64,000 nucleotides of DNA from VBCG01 sp044226535 (GCA_044226535.1 JBGAGT010000016.1:37520-101519), one strand, 5' to 3'. Positions 52,968-61,788 are shown, counted from the first letter of the stretch. Numbers and translations: made by a program. The notes: generated by a model not told the origin, from the sequence alone.

Positions 52968-53334
52968 TGGTGGAGGTGGGCGGAATCGAACCGCCGTCCG
53001 GAAGACCTCTACAGTCGGGACTACATGCTTAGCCGCGCCATTTGGATCTCGTCCCCCTGACGCCGACGGGCGGGCTTCCGGGAGACCAGCCACCTAGATT
53101 TAGCGCCTCGCCCAAGTGGCCCGGGCGGACGCGATCACTCGAAAGGTCCTCGCTGTGACAGCTACATCACCCGGCCTGAGTGCCGACCGGTGCGAGGTCC
53201 GGCGGGGTTAAGCCGCCAGAGCGTAGTTTTCGTCGTTCGCAGTTAAGTTTGCGAATTGCTCGGGTTTAACGAGGACGGGCGCCTCGGCATGCCCCGCGCT
53301 GCTTCGATACCCCCGTCGAAACCGGTGCACCCCC
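52968..53334 (-). ncRNA. ssrA: Transfer-messenger RNA (tmRNA)
   Basis: About 367 nt. The 5' end GGGGGTGCACCGGTTTCGAC and 3' end GGTTCGATTCCGCCCACCTCCACCA (split by family knowledge) form the tRNA-like acceptor: GGGGGUG pairs with CACCUCC before the CCA. The tag frame at 53208-53240 starts at the resume codon GCG and encodes ANDENYALAA plus TAA, a betaproteobacterial-type tag. tmRNA rescues stalled ribosomes and marks the peptide for ClpXP-type proteolysis. One-piece form, with no permutation. Confidence 0.97.
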
Positions 53335-53541
53335 GTTTGATCGGTGCGTCGGGCCGCCTTGGTGGCAACGCCGCGAATGCGCGAAGTGTTAATGTTATCA
53401 CCGGCCCCCGTGCGAGGACCGAACGATTCGCTGGAAATGGGGTCCGAGTCGAGGGTTTTCAAGCCGGGTTCGACCGCCATGAGCTGCCTCCGCCGCCGCC
53501 CACGCCGTCCAAGCCGATCCACCGCCTTTCCTGCGCCGCCG

Positions 53542-54096
53542 ATGCCCCTGGCCGCGAGGCTCGCGCGCGCGGTCGCGCTGCTGGCGCTCCTGCCTTCGCT
53601 CGCCGCCGCGCAGAATGCCACGCCGGTGGCCAAGGCCGACCTCGACAAGCTGATGGGACGCTGGTACGAGATCGCGCGCCTGCCGGTCGAGCGCGAGCAG
53701 GCCTGCGCCTCCGAGCTCATCACGGAGTACGAACCGCGGACGGAGTCGGCCTTTCGCATCAACATCAGCTGCCGCACCGCCGACAACCTCGAGCTTCGGC
53801 ACAACGGCGTGGCGCGCATCCGCGACCGTTTCTCGCACGCCAAGTTCGAGGTGCGCTTCGCGCCACTGGCGTTCGCGTGGCTGCCGTTCGTGTGGGAGGA
53901 CCTGTGGGTGCTCGAGGCGCCGCCCACGCACGACTACCTCATGGTCGGTGCGCCCGACCATGGGTCGTTGTGGATCTATGCGCGCAAACCCGTGATGGAC
54001 GACACGACCTACCGGCAGCTGGTGGCGCACGCCACCGCGCAAGGCTACGACACCTCGCAGCTATTGCACCACGCCGGCAGTTCGTCGTCGCGCTGA
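53542..54096 (+). CDS. Bacterial lipocalin (Blc-like), exported
   Basis: Lipocalin of 184 residues with a Sec signal MPLAARLARAVALLALLPSL ending AAAQ. The lipocalin hallmark GRWYEIARLPVEREQ, the strand FRINISCRTADN and the late LWIYARKPVMDDTTYRQLVAHA fit the Blc subfamily, except that no lipobox cysteine is seen, so it is likely soluble in the periplasm. It may carry lipids released under envelope stress. The ATG at 53542 is chosen by the signal peptide; the ATG at 53479 would add an Arg-rich stretch. The 207-bp gap from tmRNA holds nothing else I can name. Confidence 0.88.
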   Translation: MPLAARLARAVALLALLPSLAAAQNATPVAKADLDKLMGRWYEIARLPVEREQACASELITEYEPRTESAFRINISCRTADNLELRHNGVARIRDRFSHAKFEVRFAPLAFAWLPFVWEDLWVLEAPPTHDYLMVGAPDHGSLWIYARKPVMDDTTYRQLVAHATAQGYDTSQLLHHAGSSSSR

Positions 54097-54108
54097 GCGG
54101 CCCGGGCC

Positions 54109-54753
54109 TCAGGCCGGCAGCCCCTGCAGCAGCGAGTTCATGTCCTCGGCGTGCTCCTCCTCGACCGCGAGGATCTGCTCGAGCATCCTGCGCGTCGTCG
54201 AGTCGCCGGCACCGATGAAGTTGATCATCTCGCGGTAGCTCTCGATGGCGATGCGCTCGGCGATGAGGTCCTCGCGGATCATGTCGCGCAGCGACTTGCC
54301 TTCGACGTACTCCGAGTGGCTGCGCGCCGACATGCCGTCGGGGTCGAGGTTGGGCTCGCCGCCGAGCTGGCAGATGCGGTCGGCGATCTCGTCGGCGTGC
54401 GCCTGCTCCTCGTTGGCGTGCTCGAGGAACTCCTGCTTGATCGCCTCCGAGGCGAGGCCCTGCGCCATGAAATAGTGGCGCTTGTAGCGCAGCACGCAGA
54501 CGATTTCGGTGGCCAGCGCCTCGTTGAGGAGCTCCACCACCTTGTCGCGGTCGGCGCCGTAATTGGGCGTGACCGCGCCTTCGTCGATGTGCGAGCGCAC
54601 GCGCTCGCGAAGGGCCTTGATATCGGAGAGGAAGGCGCTTTCGCCTTCGCCGTTGCCGGGCTGGCCGCCGGCCGTGGTCGGGCCGCCCTGGGCCGGGGCC
54701 GGCATCGGCGGCCGCGACGGCGTGGAAGGCTTCGTGTGTTGGGTGCGGGGCAT
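54109..54753 (-). CDS. Bacterioferritin-like / ferritin-like di-iron protein
   Basis: Protein of 214 residues: a Pro/Gly-rich N-terminal tail of about 40 residues, then a four-helix bundle with ferritin-type iron ligands. Seen: LLNEALATEIVCVLRYKRHYF, EFLEHANEEQAHADEIADRI, REDLIAERIAIESYREMI and VEEEHAEDMNSLL (Glu and His-Glu ligands, each helix). It may store iron or detoxify peroxide. AGGA lies before ATG 54753. It lies 12 bp tail to tail with the lipocalin gene and downstream of the DUF1328 gene on the same strand, in what looks like a stress cluster. Confidence 0.85.
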   Translation of the reverse strand: MPRTQHTKPSTPSRPPMPAPAQGGPTTAGGQPGNGEGESAFLSDIKALRERVRSHIDEGAVTPNYGADRDKVVELLNEALATEIVCVLRYKRHYFMAQGLASEAIKQEFLEHANEEQAHADEIADRICQLGGEPNLDPDGMSARSHSEYVEGKSLRDMIREDLIAERIAIESYREMINFIGAGDSTTRRMLEQILAVEEEHAEDMNSLLQGLPA

Positions 54754-54772
54754 GGCTTTTCCTTTCGTGGCG

Positions 54773-54937
54773 TCAGGTCTTGCGCAGCAGCGACAGCACG
54801 AAGGTGACGGCCGCGATGATGATGAAGATGAAGAACAGGATCTTGGCGATCTCGGCGGCGCCCGCGGCGATGCCGCCGAAGCCGAACAGCGCCGCGATCA
54901 GCGCGATGACGAAAAACACGACGGCGTAGTGAAGCAT
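54773..54937 (-). CDS. DUF1328 small membrane protein (YtjA-like)
   Basis: 54-residue protein made almost entirely of two membrane helices: MLHYAVVFFVIALIAALFGF, GGIAAGAAEIAKILFFIFII and a short LLRKT end. The GFGGIA...IAKILFFIF pattern is the DUF1328/YtjA family signature. A strong AAAGGAG site precedes the ATG at 54937. Function is unknown; such genes are common in stress-induced sets in Proteobacteria. It lies 19 bp before the ferritin-like gene and is probably co-transcribed with it. Confidence 0.88.
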   Translation of the reverse strand: MLHYAVVFFVIALIAALFGFGGIAAGAAEIAKILFFIFIIIAAVTFVLSLLRKT

Positions 54938-55226
54938 GGTCGCTCCTTTGCGAGGTTGGGACCGGCGCAGCAGGGACCCCGGCCGGCACGACGTGGATGT
55001 GCACGCGCCGTGCCGTCCCGGATCGCGACCTCGAACCCGTTGTGCTTCAAGAGGTTGTGCCGAAATCAACCAACGCGGCCGGGCGCCGGCCTGGCGCGTT
55101 TTTCCGCTCCGGTTCGCCGCGTGTACAAGTCGATCGTTGCCCGTCCTACAGCACGAGGCGTGAATGTCCGATGGGATGCCCGCCCTGCACCTACTACACT
55201 GGGTCCATGACGTTCGGAGAACCGCG

Positions 55227-55454
55227 ATGATCGAAGTCAAGCCGAATGGAACCGGCCGGCCGAATGCAACCGGCCGCCTGGTGGGCCTCGCCGCCGCCGT
55301 CGGAGCAGGCATCCTCCTCACCCACCTCGCGCAGGCGCTCGACCAGCGAAGGCGCGGCGCACTCGCGCGAGCGCACAAGGCCGAGCGCAAGGCCGCGGTA
55401 TCGGATTGGGAGAACGAGGGCGGCGGACTCGCGCCGTCTCACCAGCCGCGTTGA
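55227..55454 (+). CDS. Small hypothetical protein with one membrane helix
   Basis: 75 residues; I recognise no family. A Gly/Asn/Pro N-terminus, one possible membrane helix (about 17-35, LVGLAAAVGAGILLTHLA) and an Arg/Ala-rich tail are visible. GGAGA lies six bases before the ATG. It sits alone in the space before the histidine-kinase gene. The 289-bp stretch to its left (54938-55226) holds no other gene I can support. Confidence 0.5.
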   Translation: MIEVKPNGTGRPNATGRLVGLAAAVGAGILLTHLAQALDQRRRGALARAHKAERKAAVSDWENEGGGLAPSHQPR

Positions 55455-55559
55455 GTCCGGCCCGCCCGCCGCGCCATCGGCATACGCCGGGCGGCGGCGC
55501 CACGCGGAATTGCCCTCGCCACCACCGGTGAGGCGACCGCCCGGGGTATAGTCCGCCGC

Positions 55560-57032
55560 ATGAGCGCGACTGGCCCTGCCGGGAAGGCGCAAGCGTCGCG
55601 GCCCCGGCTGCCGTTGCGCGTCGCGTTCCTGCTCGCACTCGGCGTGATCACCTCGCTCGGCATCCTCGCCTTTTCCGAGATCGGCTCGCGCGAGCTGCAA
55701 CAGGTGGTGGAGGCGCATACCTCAACCCTCGAGGTGCAGACCACGCTGTTCGAGATCCAGGGTCTCGTCACCGATGCCGAGACGGCCGAGCGCGGCTACG
55801 TATTGACCGGCAAGACGGAATACCTCGATCCCTACCGCGACGCACGGCCGAAGATCGAGGACCGCTTCCGCCACCTCGCCACGCTCATCGGCAAGGAGGG
55901 CACGCCGACACAGCGCGAGCAGGTGGCGCGCATCAGCACACTGGTGGGCAAGAAGCTCGGCGAGATCGACTCCACGCTGGCCCTCTACGATCGCAGCGGG
56001 CGCGAGGTCGCCCTCGACCTCCTCAACACCGGCCTCGGCCGCGAGGTGATGGACAACCTGCGCGCCGAGATCTCCACGCTGGGCTCCGACCAGCGCGCCA
56101 GCATGGCGGCGAGCGACCTGCGCTGGAAGCACGACATCGATTTCGCGCGCTTCGCCGTGCAATGGCTCACTGCCTGCACCATCGGCCTTCTCGGCATCGT
56201 GCTGCTGCTCGCGCGCCGCGAGGTGAGGCAGCAGGATGAGCGCAGGCGCCTGGTCAAGACCGAAAGCGAGCGCCTCGAGCGCGAGGTGCGCGAGCGCACC
56301 GCCGAGCTCGCCGAGCTCTCGACCCACCTGCAGACCGTACGCGAGCAGGAGAAGTCGCGGCTCTCCCGCGACATCCACGACGAGCTCGGCGCCATCCTGG
56401 TGAGCGCCAAGATGGACGTCTCCAACGTGGCGCAGTCGTTGGCCGCCAAGGATCCCGCAGCGGTGGCCAGGCTCCAGCGCGCGCTCGCCACGCTCGACGA
56501 CGGCGTCTCCATCAAGCGCCGCATCATCGAGGAACTGAGGCCGACGCTGCTCGACAACCTGGGCCTCGCTGCGGCGATCGACTGGCAGGTGCGCGAGATC
56601 TGCAACCGTGCGGGACTCGCCTGCGAGCTCGACCTCGCCGAGACCGCCGACATCCCGCCGGCGACGGGCATCGCGCTGTTCCGCATCGTCCAGGAGGCGC
56701 TGACCAACGTGGTCAAGTACGCGCACGCACGCAAGGTGAGCGTCGAGCTGTTGCGCGACGACGCCGCGGGCGAGATCGCGCTGATCGTCGGCGACGACGG
56801 CATCGGCCTCGCGCCCAAGGCCTCGCGCGACCGGCTCTCGCACGGCATCGCCGGCATGCGCCAGCGCGTGAGGGCCCTGGGCGGGCAGTTCTCGATCCAC
56901 GGCGAGCCGGGTCGCGGGACGCAGATCGAGGTGCGCGTGCCGCTGGCGACCGTCGAGGAGGTGCCCGCCGAGGAAAGAAAGCGGCCGGGCGACCTCGAGG
57001 GTGCCCGGCCGAAAGTCGCGCCGCTGCGGTAG
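55560..57032 (+). CDS. CHASE3-domain sensor histidine kinase (NarX/DegS class)
   Basis: Membrane histidine kinase of 490 residues. TM1 about 21-39; extracytoplasmic CHASE3 domain about 45-190 (AETAERGYVLTGKTEYLDPY is typical); TM2 about 198-217; coiled linker; HisKA_3 with phosphoryl His273 in SRDIHDELGAILVSAKMD; HATPase with RIVQEALTNVVKYA and GDDGIGL. Kinases of this class partner with NarL/FixJ-type regulators. The nearest is the one at 59953-60585, about 3 kb away on the other strand, so pairing is plausible but inferred. Signal unknown. Confidence 0.93.
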   Translation: MSATGPAGKAQASRPRLPLRVAFLLALGVITSLGILAFSEIGSRELQQVVEAHTSTLEVQTTLFEIQGLVTDAETAERGYVLTGKTEYLDPYRDARPKIEDRFRHLATLIGKEGTPTQREQVARISTLVGKKLGEIDSTLALYDRSGREVALDLLNTGLGREVMDNLRAEISTLGSDQRASMAASDLRWKHDIDFARFAVQWLTACTIGLLGIVLLLARREVRQQDERRRLVKTESERLEREVRERTAELAELSTHLQTVREQEKSRLSRDIHDELGAILVSAKMDVSNVAQSLAAKDPAAVARLQRALATLDDGVSIKRRIIEELRPTLLDNLGLAAAIDWQVREICNRAGLACELDLAETADIPPATGIALFRIVQEALTNVVKYAHARKVSVELLRDDAAGEIALIVGDDGIGLAPKASRDRLSHGIAGMRQRVRALGGQFSIHGEPGRGTQIEVRVPLATVEEVPAEERKRPGDLEGARPKVAPLR

Positions 57033-57112
57033 GGAGTCTCCAACGGCGGCGCGCCCCGCTTGCCCTGGGGCCGAGGCAAGGACCCCGGCCGAAGCCCGGC
57101 GAGCTGCCTGCG

Positions 57113-57697
57113 TCAGGACTTCCCGTAGTGCAGCTTGGCGGCCTTGACGCACTGGTCCTTGGCATCGCCCGCCATCGCATCGCACTTCTCGACCGACACC
57201 TTGTAGTCGGCGTCGCGCTTGTCCTCGGCCGCGTCGCGGCGCGCTTCGGCGGTCTTCTTCATCGCGTCCTGGTTCGACTCGACGGCGACCTTGTCCGCCT
57301 TGGCGTCGGCCTTGCCCTTCACTTCCGCGGCCTTCGCTTCCTTGACGCACACGTCCTTGGCGTTGCCGGAAAGGTCGTCGCATTTTTCCTTCGCGACCTT
57401 GTACGAGGCCTCGACGCGCGCCACGCGCGCGTCGTAGCGCGACCCCGGCGTGCCCTTGTAGGCCGCCTCGGCGTCGGCCAGGGCGACGTCGCGCTTGCCC
57501 TTCGCCTCGAGCTCGCAGACATCCTTGGCGTTGCCGGACATCGACTTGCACGCGGCCTTGCCGGCGTCGTATTGCGTCTCGATGGTGGACTTCTGCGCGG
57601 AATAGGCGTCGCGCGACAGGGTCTGCGCAGCCGCGGTTCCGGCGACGGTCAACGCACAGCCTGCGACCAGGCTCATCAGCAATTTGCTCGTGTTCAT
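57113..57697 (-). CDS. Exported protein with three Cys-x-GNAKD-x-Cys repeats
   Basis: 194 residues with a Sec signal ending AGTAAAQ. The mature part is highly charged and helical with three similar units: CKSMSGNAKDVCELEAKGKR, CDDLSGNAKDVCVKEAKAAE and CDAMAGDAKDQCVKAAKLHY. Each has two cysteines nine residues apart, suggesting a disulfide in each unit. The region between is Lys/Ala/Asp-rich. I recognise no named family; similar uncharacterised proteins occur in Burkholderiales (recalled, not checked). GGAG lies before ATG 57697. Located between the histidine-kinase and AI-2E-family genes. Confidence 0.8.
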   Translation of the reverse strand: MNTSKLLMSLVAGCALTVAGTAAAQTLSRDAYSAQKSTIETQYDAGKAACKSMSGNAKDVCELEAKGKRDVALADAEAAYKGTPGSRYDARVARVEASYKVAKEKCDDLSGNAKDVCVKEAKAAEVKGKADAKADKVAVESNQDAMKKTAEARRDAAEDKRDADYKVSVEKCDAMAGDAKDQCVKAAKLHYGKS

Positions 57698-57930
57698 GTC
57701 GGGGCTCCTCGGTCGGTTGATGACATTCGGGGCAACCCTTCGCAGCGGATGCATGCACGAGGCATGACGTACCGGCGCGGGTCGCACACCGGGGATTTCG
57801 CAACCGGCATGCCAGCGATCAACCCCTGTAATTCAAGGGGTTGCGAGGCATTCCCGCATGCGCTGCGTAAGCCCGGCGATGCCGGCGGGCAATCGCTGCA
57901 CCACCGTCGGGGAGGTCCTACGCCGCGCCG

Positions 57931-59064
57931 TCAGCCGGTCTTGCGGGGAGGTTCGGGAGACAGGAACTCGTTGACGGTCGCGAGGCTCGCGACGCGGCTG
58001 GCGATGGTACGCACGATGGCGATCAGCGGCGCGCCGAGCAGCAGGCCCCAGCCGCCCCACAGCCATCCGAAGAACAGCACCGAGATGAACACCGCGACGG
58101 GATTCATCTGCGAGGCGCGGCCCTGCAGCCAGTTCTGCAGGAACAGCCCGATCGCGGTCGACACCGCCGCGGTCGCGAGCACGATTCCGACGACCGCGCC
58201 TGCCGAGCCGAACTGCAGCAGCGCGACGGTGGCGACCAGCGCGAGCGCGAACACGATGCCGAGGTAGGGAATCGCGTGCAGCACGGCGACGGCCGCCGCG
58301 AACAGCGCCGCGCGCTCGAGGCCGAAGGCCGTGAACACGCCCCACAGCACGAAGCCCAGCGCGACATTGGTGGCGACCATCACCAGGAGGTAGCGCTGGA
58401 TCTGGCGATCGATCTCGTCGAGGATCTCCACGGTCACCCGCCGCTCGCGCAGCGTGTTGCCCGCGACGCGGAGGAGCTTGCGGCGGAAGTCGTTGCCGGC
58501 GGCGAGCAGGAACAGCGTGATGGTCAGCGCCACCCCGAGCGTGGTGAGCACGCCGAGCGCGTTGATGCCGTTGGCGGCGAGCCGGTCGACCATGTCGGGC
58601 GTGGGCGGTGCCGGCTGCGCCGGCGCAGCGGGGGCGATGGACACCTCGCTGGCCGCCTTCTTGAGCTCCTCGGCGGCGGCCTTGACGTGGCCGAGCGCCG
58701 AGGGCTGCGGGTCGTGCATCAGCGCGCGCACGCGCATCCGTATGCTGTGCGCCGCCTGCGGCAGCTCGGCCACCGCCGAGGACGCCTGGTCGCGCAGCAC
58801 GTAGCCGATCCCCCCGAGGGAGGCGAGCAGCAGCGCGATCACCACCGCCGCGGCGAGCGGCTCGGGCAGGTGCCAGTCCGCGAGCTTGGCCACCAGCGGC
58901 CGAAGCGCGTAGGCGCCGAAGATGCCCACCACCACCGGCACGAAGAAGGCGTCGGCGAGCTTCAGCGCCGCGACGACGGCGATGGCGCCGATCGCCAGGA
59001 TCGCGACCTCGACGCGCCGGGCACGGGCGGTCTCCTCGCGGGCGGTATCGTTGTGCGTCGTCAT
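57931..59064 (-). CDS. AI-2E family transporter (PerM/YdiK-like)
   Basis: Inner-membrane protein of 377 residues with about seven to eight helices. Family marks: FFVPVVVGIFGAYALRPLV near the N-terminus, RVTVEILDEIDRQIQRYLL, and AVLHAIPYLGIVFALALVATVALLQFG with the conserved IPYLG. The C-terminal FLQNWLQGRASQMNPVAVFISVLFFGWLWG (split by family knowledge) is also typical. The family is named after TqsA, but most members have no proven cargo. A soluble insert (about 100-165) is Ala/Pro-rich. The 233 bp before it, towards the Cys-repeat gene, hold only a weak CCCCT/AGGGG hairpin at 57823-57840. Confidence 0.92.
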   Translation of the reverse strand: MTTHNDTAREETARARRVEVAILAIGAIAVVAALKLADAFFVPVVVGIFGAYALRPLVAKLADWHLPEPLAAAVVIALLLASLGGIGYVLRDQASSAVAELPQAAHSIRMRVRALMHDPQPSALGHVKAAAEELKKAASEVSIAPAAPAQPAPPTPDMVDRLAANGINALGVLTTLGVALTITLFLLAAGNDFRRKLLRVAGNTLRERRVTVEILDEIDRQIQRYLLVMVATNVALGFVLWGVFTAFGLERAALFAAAVAVLHAIPYLGIVFALALVATVALLQFGSAGAVVGIVLATAAVSTAIGLFLQNWLQGRASQMNPVAVFISVLFFGWLWGGWGLLLGAPLIAIVRTIASRVASLATVNEFLSPEPPRKTG

Positions 59065-59150
59065 CGCGGTCCCTTCTGGACACGGACGTGAAAAGGGCCG
59101 GCTTCCTCGCGGAAAGACCGGCCCGCAGGTGGGTCAGCAGGAAGCCGCGA

Positions 59151-59297
59151 TCACTTCGGCTTCGACTTGTCGGCCGCGTTCTCGACCGCCTGGCCGGTGG
59201 CCTTGACGTCCTTGCCGGCCCCTTCGATGGTGTTGCAGGCGCCGAGCAGCGAGGCGGTGAATGTTGCGGCGAGAGCGATTGCGATCAGGCGGGCCAT
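59151..59297 (-). CDS. ecnB-like: Entericidin A/B family lipoprotein
   Basis: 48-residue lipoprotein with signal MARLIAIALAATFTASLLGA and Cys20, followed by NTIEGAGKDVKATGQAVENAA, the entericidin signature. These peptides sit in the envelope and are induced in stationary phase or stress; the toxin/antidote role is shown only for the enterobacterial pair. Only one copy is present here. A strong AAGGAG site lies ten bases before the ATG. The 218 bp to the right hold no gene I can support. Confidence 0.92.
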   Translation of the reverse strand: MARLIAIALAATFTASLLGACNTIEGAGKDVKATGQAVENAADKSKPK

Positions 59298-59515
59298 GTG
59301 GAGTCTCCTTGTGGGTTGCGGGTTGAACGTCGGCATCGTGGCGGGTGCGCAGGGCACCCGTTCACGCGGCACCCTGCCGCTTCCGCAGGTGCCGTGCCAC
59401 TCGGGGCGCATCGGCGCAAGCCTGCGCCATCAAGCACTTGCGTAAAGATAGGGGCATGCCCCGCCGCCGCGCGCTGCAGGCCGCGCATGCATGGCATGTA
59501 GCGCTTACACCGGTG

Positions 59516-59899
59516 TCAGCGCGCACCCGCCATCTCCTCGAGCACATTGCGGACGCGGTCGTACTCGCGCGACTTGTCGAAGAAGTAGTCGGCGCCGAGC
59601 GCCAGGCTGCGGTCGCGATACTGGGGGATCGCGTAGTTGGTCAGCACGATCACCTTGGCGCCGGCGGGACGGTTGTGCGCCAGCGACTTCAGCACCCCGA
59701 GGCCGGTGCCCTGCTTGAGCTGGAGGTCGAGGATCACCGCGTCCCAATCGCCGCCGGCGAGCGCGGCCATGGCCGAGTGCTCGCTGTCGGCCTGGCCGAC
59801 GACCTCGATGTGACCGGTCGCAGTGAGGGACTCGACCAGGCGCTCGCGGATGATCGGCGAGTCCTCGATCAACACCACGCGGACGCGCGTGTCGTTCAT
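59516..59899 (-). CDS. Single-domain response regulator (CheY-like receiver)
   Basis: 127-residue stand-alone receiver domain. Acidic pocket IEDSP (Glu12, Asp13), phosphoryl aspartate Asp58 in AVILDLQLKQG, Thr in VIVLTNYA and Lys in FFDKSREYD are present. There is no output domain, so it may act as a phosphate sink or by protein contact. ATG 59899 is preferred over the open frame to 59956. It follows the NarL-type regulator gene by 53 bp on the same strand. Confidence 0.9.
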   Translation of the reverse strand: MNDTRVRVVLIEDSPIIRERLVESLTATGHIEVVGQADSEHSAMAALAGGDWDAVILDLQLKQGTGLGVLKSLAHNRPAGAKVIVLTNYAIPQYRDRSLALGADYFFDKSREYDRVRNVLEEMAGAR

Positions 59900-59952
59900 C
59901 GGGGGGCACCCGCGCCGGGGCGGCCTGCTGCTTGTTGCCTCGACATGCCGTG

Positions 59953-60585
59953 TCACTCGATCAGGTGGTTCTTGATCGCGTAGTACGTGAGGTCGGCGTT
60001 GGTCTTCATCGCCATCTTCTCAAGCACGCGCGACCGGTAGGTGCTCACGGTCTTGACCGACAGGTGCAGCTCGTCGGCGATCTTGGACACGGGCGTGCCG
60101 CCCGCGAGCTTGGTGAAGATCTGGAACTCGCGCTGCGACAGCCTCGCGTGCAGCGGCGCGTCGGTGTCGCCCGAGACGCCGTCGGCGAGCACCTGTGCCA
60201 GCGCGGGGCTCACGTACTTGCGGCCACGCACCGCCGTGCGGATCGCGCCCACGAGCTGCGTCGAGGCGGTCTCCTTGTTGACGTAGCCCGACGCGCCCGC
60301 GCGCAGCAGGTTCACGGCGTACTGCTCCTCGGCGAATCCCGAGAGCATCAGCACCGGAAGCTCGGGCTTGGCGTGCTTGATCGCCTTCAGCGTGTCGATG
60401 CCGTTCTTGTCGGGCATGGAAATGTCGAGCAGCACGACGTCGTAGTCGCCCGCGCGCACCAGCGAGATGCATTCGTTGCCCGTCGCGGCTTCGCCTGCGA
60501 CCTCCATGTCGATCTGGTCGGCGATGAACTGCTTGAGGCCGGCGCGCACGATGGCGTGGTCGTCGGCGATCAGGAGTCGGATCAT
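59953..60585 (-). CDS. NarL/FixJ-type response regulator
   Basis: 210-residue regulator: receiver about 1-120 (IADDH, phosphoryl Asp54 in VVLLDISMPDKNG, Lys in YVNKETAS) and a LuxR-type helix-turn-helix about 145-205 (LSQREFQIFTKLAGGTPVSKIADELHLSVKTVSTYRSRVLEKM, split by family knowledge). HisKA_3 kinases such as that at 55560 normally phosphorylate such proteins. It lies 41 bp after the sigma-54 activator gene on the same strand, so the three regulators may form one operon. Confidence 0.94.
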   Translation of the reverse strand: MIRLLIADDHAIVRAGLKQFIADQIDMEVAGEAATGNECISLVRAGDYDVVLLDISMPDKNGIDTLKAIKHAKPELPVLMLSGFAEEQYAVNLLRAGASGYVNKETASTQLVGAIRTAVRGRKYVSPALAQVLADGVSGDTDAPLHARLSQREFQIFTKLAGGTPVSKIADELHLSVKTVSTYRSRVLEKMAMKTNADLTYYAIKNHLIE

Positions 60586-60626
60586 GGGTTGCCCGGGGAA
60601 GAGTGGCGGGGAATGCCGGCGCGGCG

Positions 60627-61670
60627 TCAGGTGGTGGCAGCGGAGCGCGGGTCGGCGAGCTCCGCCTCGGCGGCGTGATAGGCCGCGAGCCGGTTGTACA
60701 GCGTCTTGAGGCTGATGCCGAGCAGGTCCGCGCACTGGCGCTTGTTGCCCCGGCAATGGTCGAGCGTGGCGAAGATGGCGCGGCGCTCCATGTCGGCGAG
60801 CGGCGAGCCCACGGCGAACTCGATGCGCTGCCCACGCGCCTCCGGGCAGGCGAGCGCGCCGATGTTGAGGTCGACCGTGTCGTCGGCCATGATGAACGCG
60901 CGCTGCACCGCGTTGCGCAGCTCGCGAACGTTGCCCGGCCAGCTGTGGTGGCGGATCGCCTCGAGGGCGGCCCGCGAGAAGCGCTTCTGCGTGCCCGCCT
61001 CGGCGTTGTGCGCCTGAAGGAAGTGCTCGGCCAGGAGCTCCGCATCGTCGTCGCGCTCGCGCAGCGGCGGCAGGTGCAGCGGGAACACCGCCAGCCGGTA
61101 CATCAGGTCCTGGCGCAGCACCCCTTCGCGCACCGCGGCGAAGGGCTCGCGGTTGGTCGCGGCGAGCACGCGCACGTTGGCGCGCTGGTCGCGGTCGCCG
61201 CCGATCCGGCTGAAGCGGCCGGTCTCCAGCACGCGCAGCAGGCGCACCTGCATGTCGGGCGACATCTCGGTGATCTCGTCGAGGAACAGCGTGCCGCCCT
61301 CGGCGCGCTCGAAGCAGCCCGCGTGCTGGCGATTGGCGCCCGTGAACGCGCCCTTTTCGTAGCCGAAGAGCTCGGCCTCGATCAGGTTGGCGGGGATGGC
61401 GCCGCAATTGATCGCGATGAAGGGTGCGCGCCGGCGCTCCGAAAGGTCGTGGATGGAATGCGCGACGAGCTCCTTGCCGCAGCCCGATTCCCCGGTGACC
61501 AGCACGGTCGCCTCGGTGGGCGCCACGCGGCCGATCATGGCGAACACCTGCTGCATGACCGCGCTGTTGCCGTACAGCCGGCCGAAGCGCGCGGGCGCCG
61601 GCCGCGAGGCCGCGCGCGCGGCGGCCAGCAGCGGCAATGTGACGATGTTGTCGCCTGCGATGGTTTCCAT
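60627..61670 (-). CDS. Sigma-54-dependent transcriptional activator without receiver domain
   Basis: 347-residue AAA+ enhancer-binding protein. Walker A TGESGCGKE (about 59-67), the sigma-54 contact loop GAFTGA (107-112), Walker B GGTLFLDE and arginine-finger region LRQDLMYRLAVFPLHLPPLRER are intact. The C-terminal Fis-type helix-turn-helix lies in CRGNKRQCADLLGISLKTLYNRL. The first about 25 residues carry no sensory domain, so control may be by expression or by a partner protein. First gene of a probable three-regulator operon; an 18-bp dyad lies 83-100 bp upstream. Confidence 0.94.
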   Translation of the reverse strand: METIAGDNIVTLPLLAAARAASRPAPARFGRLYGNSAVMQQVFAMIGRVAPTEATVLVTGESGCGKELVAHSIHDLSERRRAPFIAINCGAIPANLIEAELFGYEKGAFTGANRQHAGCFERAEGGTLFLDEITEMSPDMQVRLLRVLETGRFSRIGGDRDQRANVRVLAATNREPFAAVREGVLRQDLMYRLAVFPLHLPPLRERDDDAELLAEHFLQAHNAEAGTQKRFSRAALEAIRHHSWPGNVRELRNAVQRAFIMADDTVDLNIGALACPEARGQRIEFAVGSPLADMERRAIFATLDHCRGNKRQCADLLGISLKTLYNRLAAYHAAEAELADPRSAATT

Positions 61671-61752
61671 GGAGCGGGGATATCGTTATCGGTATGCTGC
61701 GCATGCTACGAACCGGCCGCGTCCCGCCCCATCGGAGCGCAGCCCAATCACG

Positions 61753-61770
61753 TGTAGGCGATTTCCTACA
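61753..61770. promoter_or_regulatory. Dyad TGTAGG-N6-CCTACA upstream of the sigma-54 activator gene
   Basis: Perfect 6-bp arms at 61753-61758 and 61765-61770, in an AT-richer patch of the 177-bp gap between the activator gene and rsmI (both on the minus strand). The spacing fits a dimeric NarL- or Fis-type regulator site. Which protein binds is unknown. Confidence 0.4.
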
Positions 61771-61788
61771 GCAGGATTGTCAAATCTA

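Noticed and set aside
59494..59510. Second sigma-54 promoter-like sequence (TGGCATGTAGCGCTTA)
   Set aside because: The GC element at -12 is not at the required spacing, and the site does not precede a gene in a sensible orientation.
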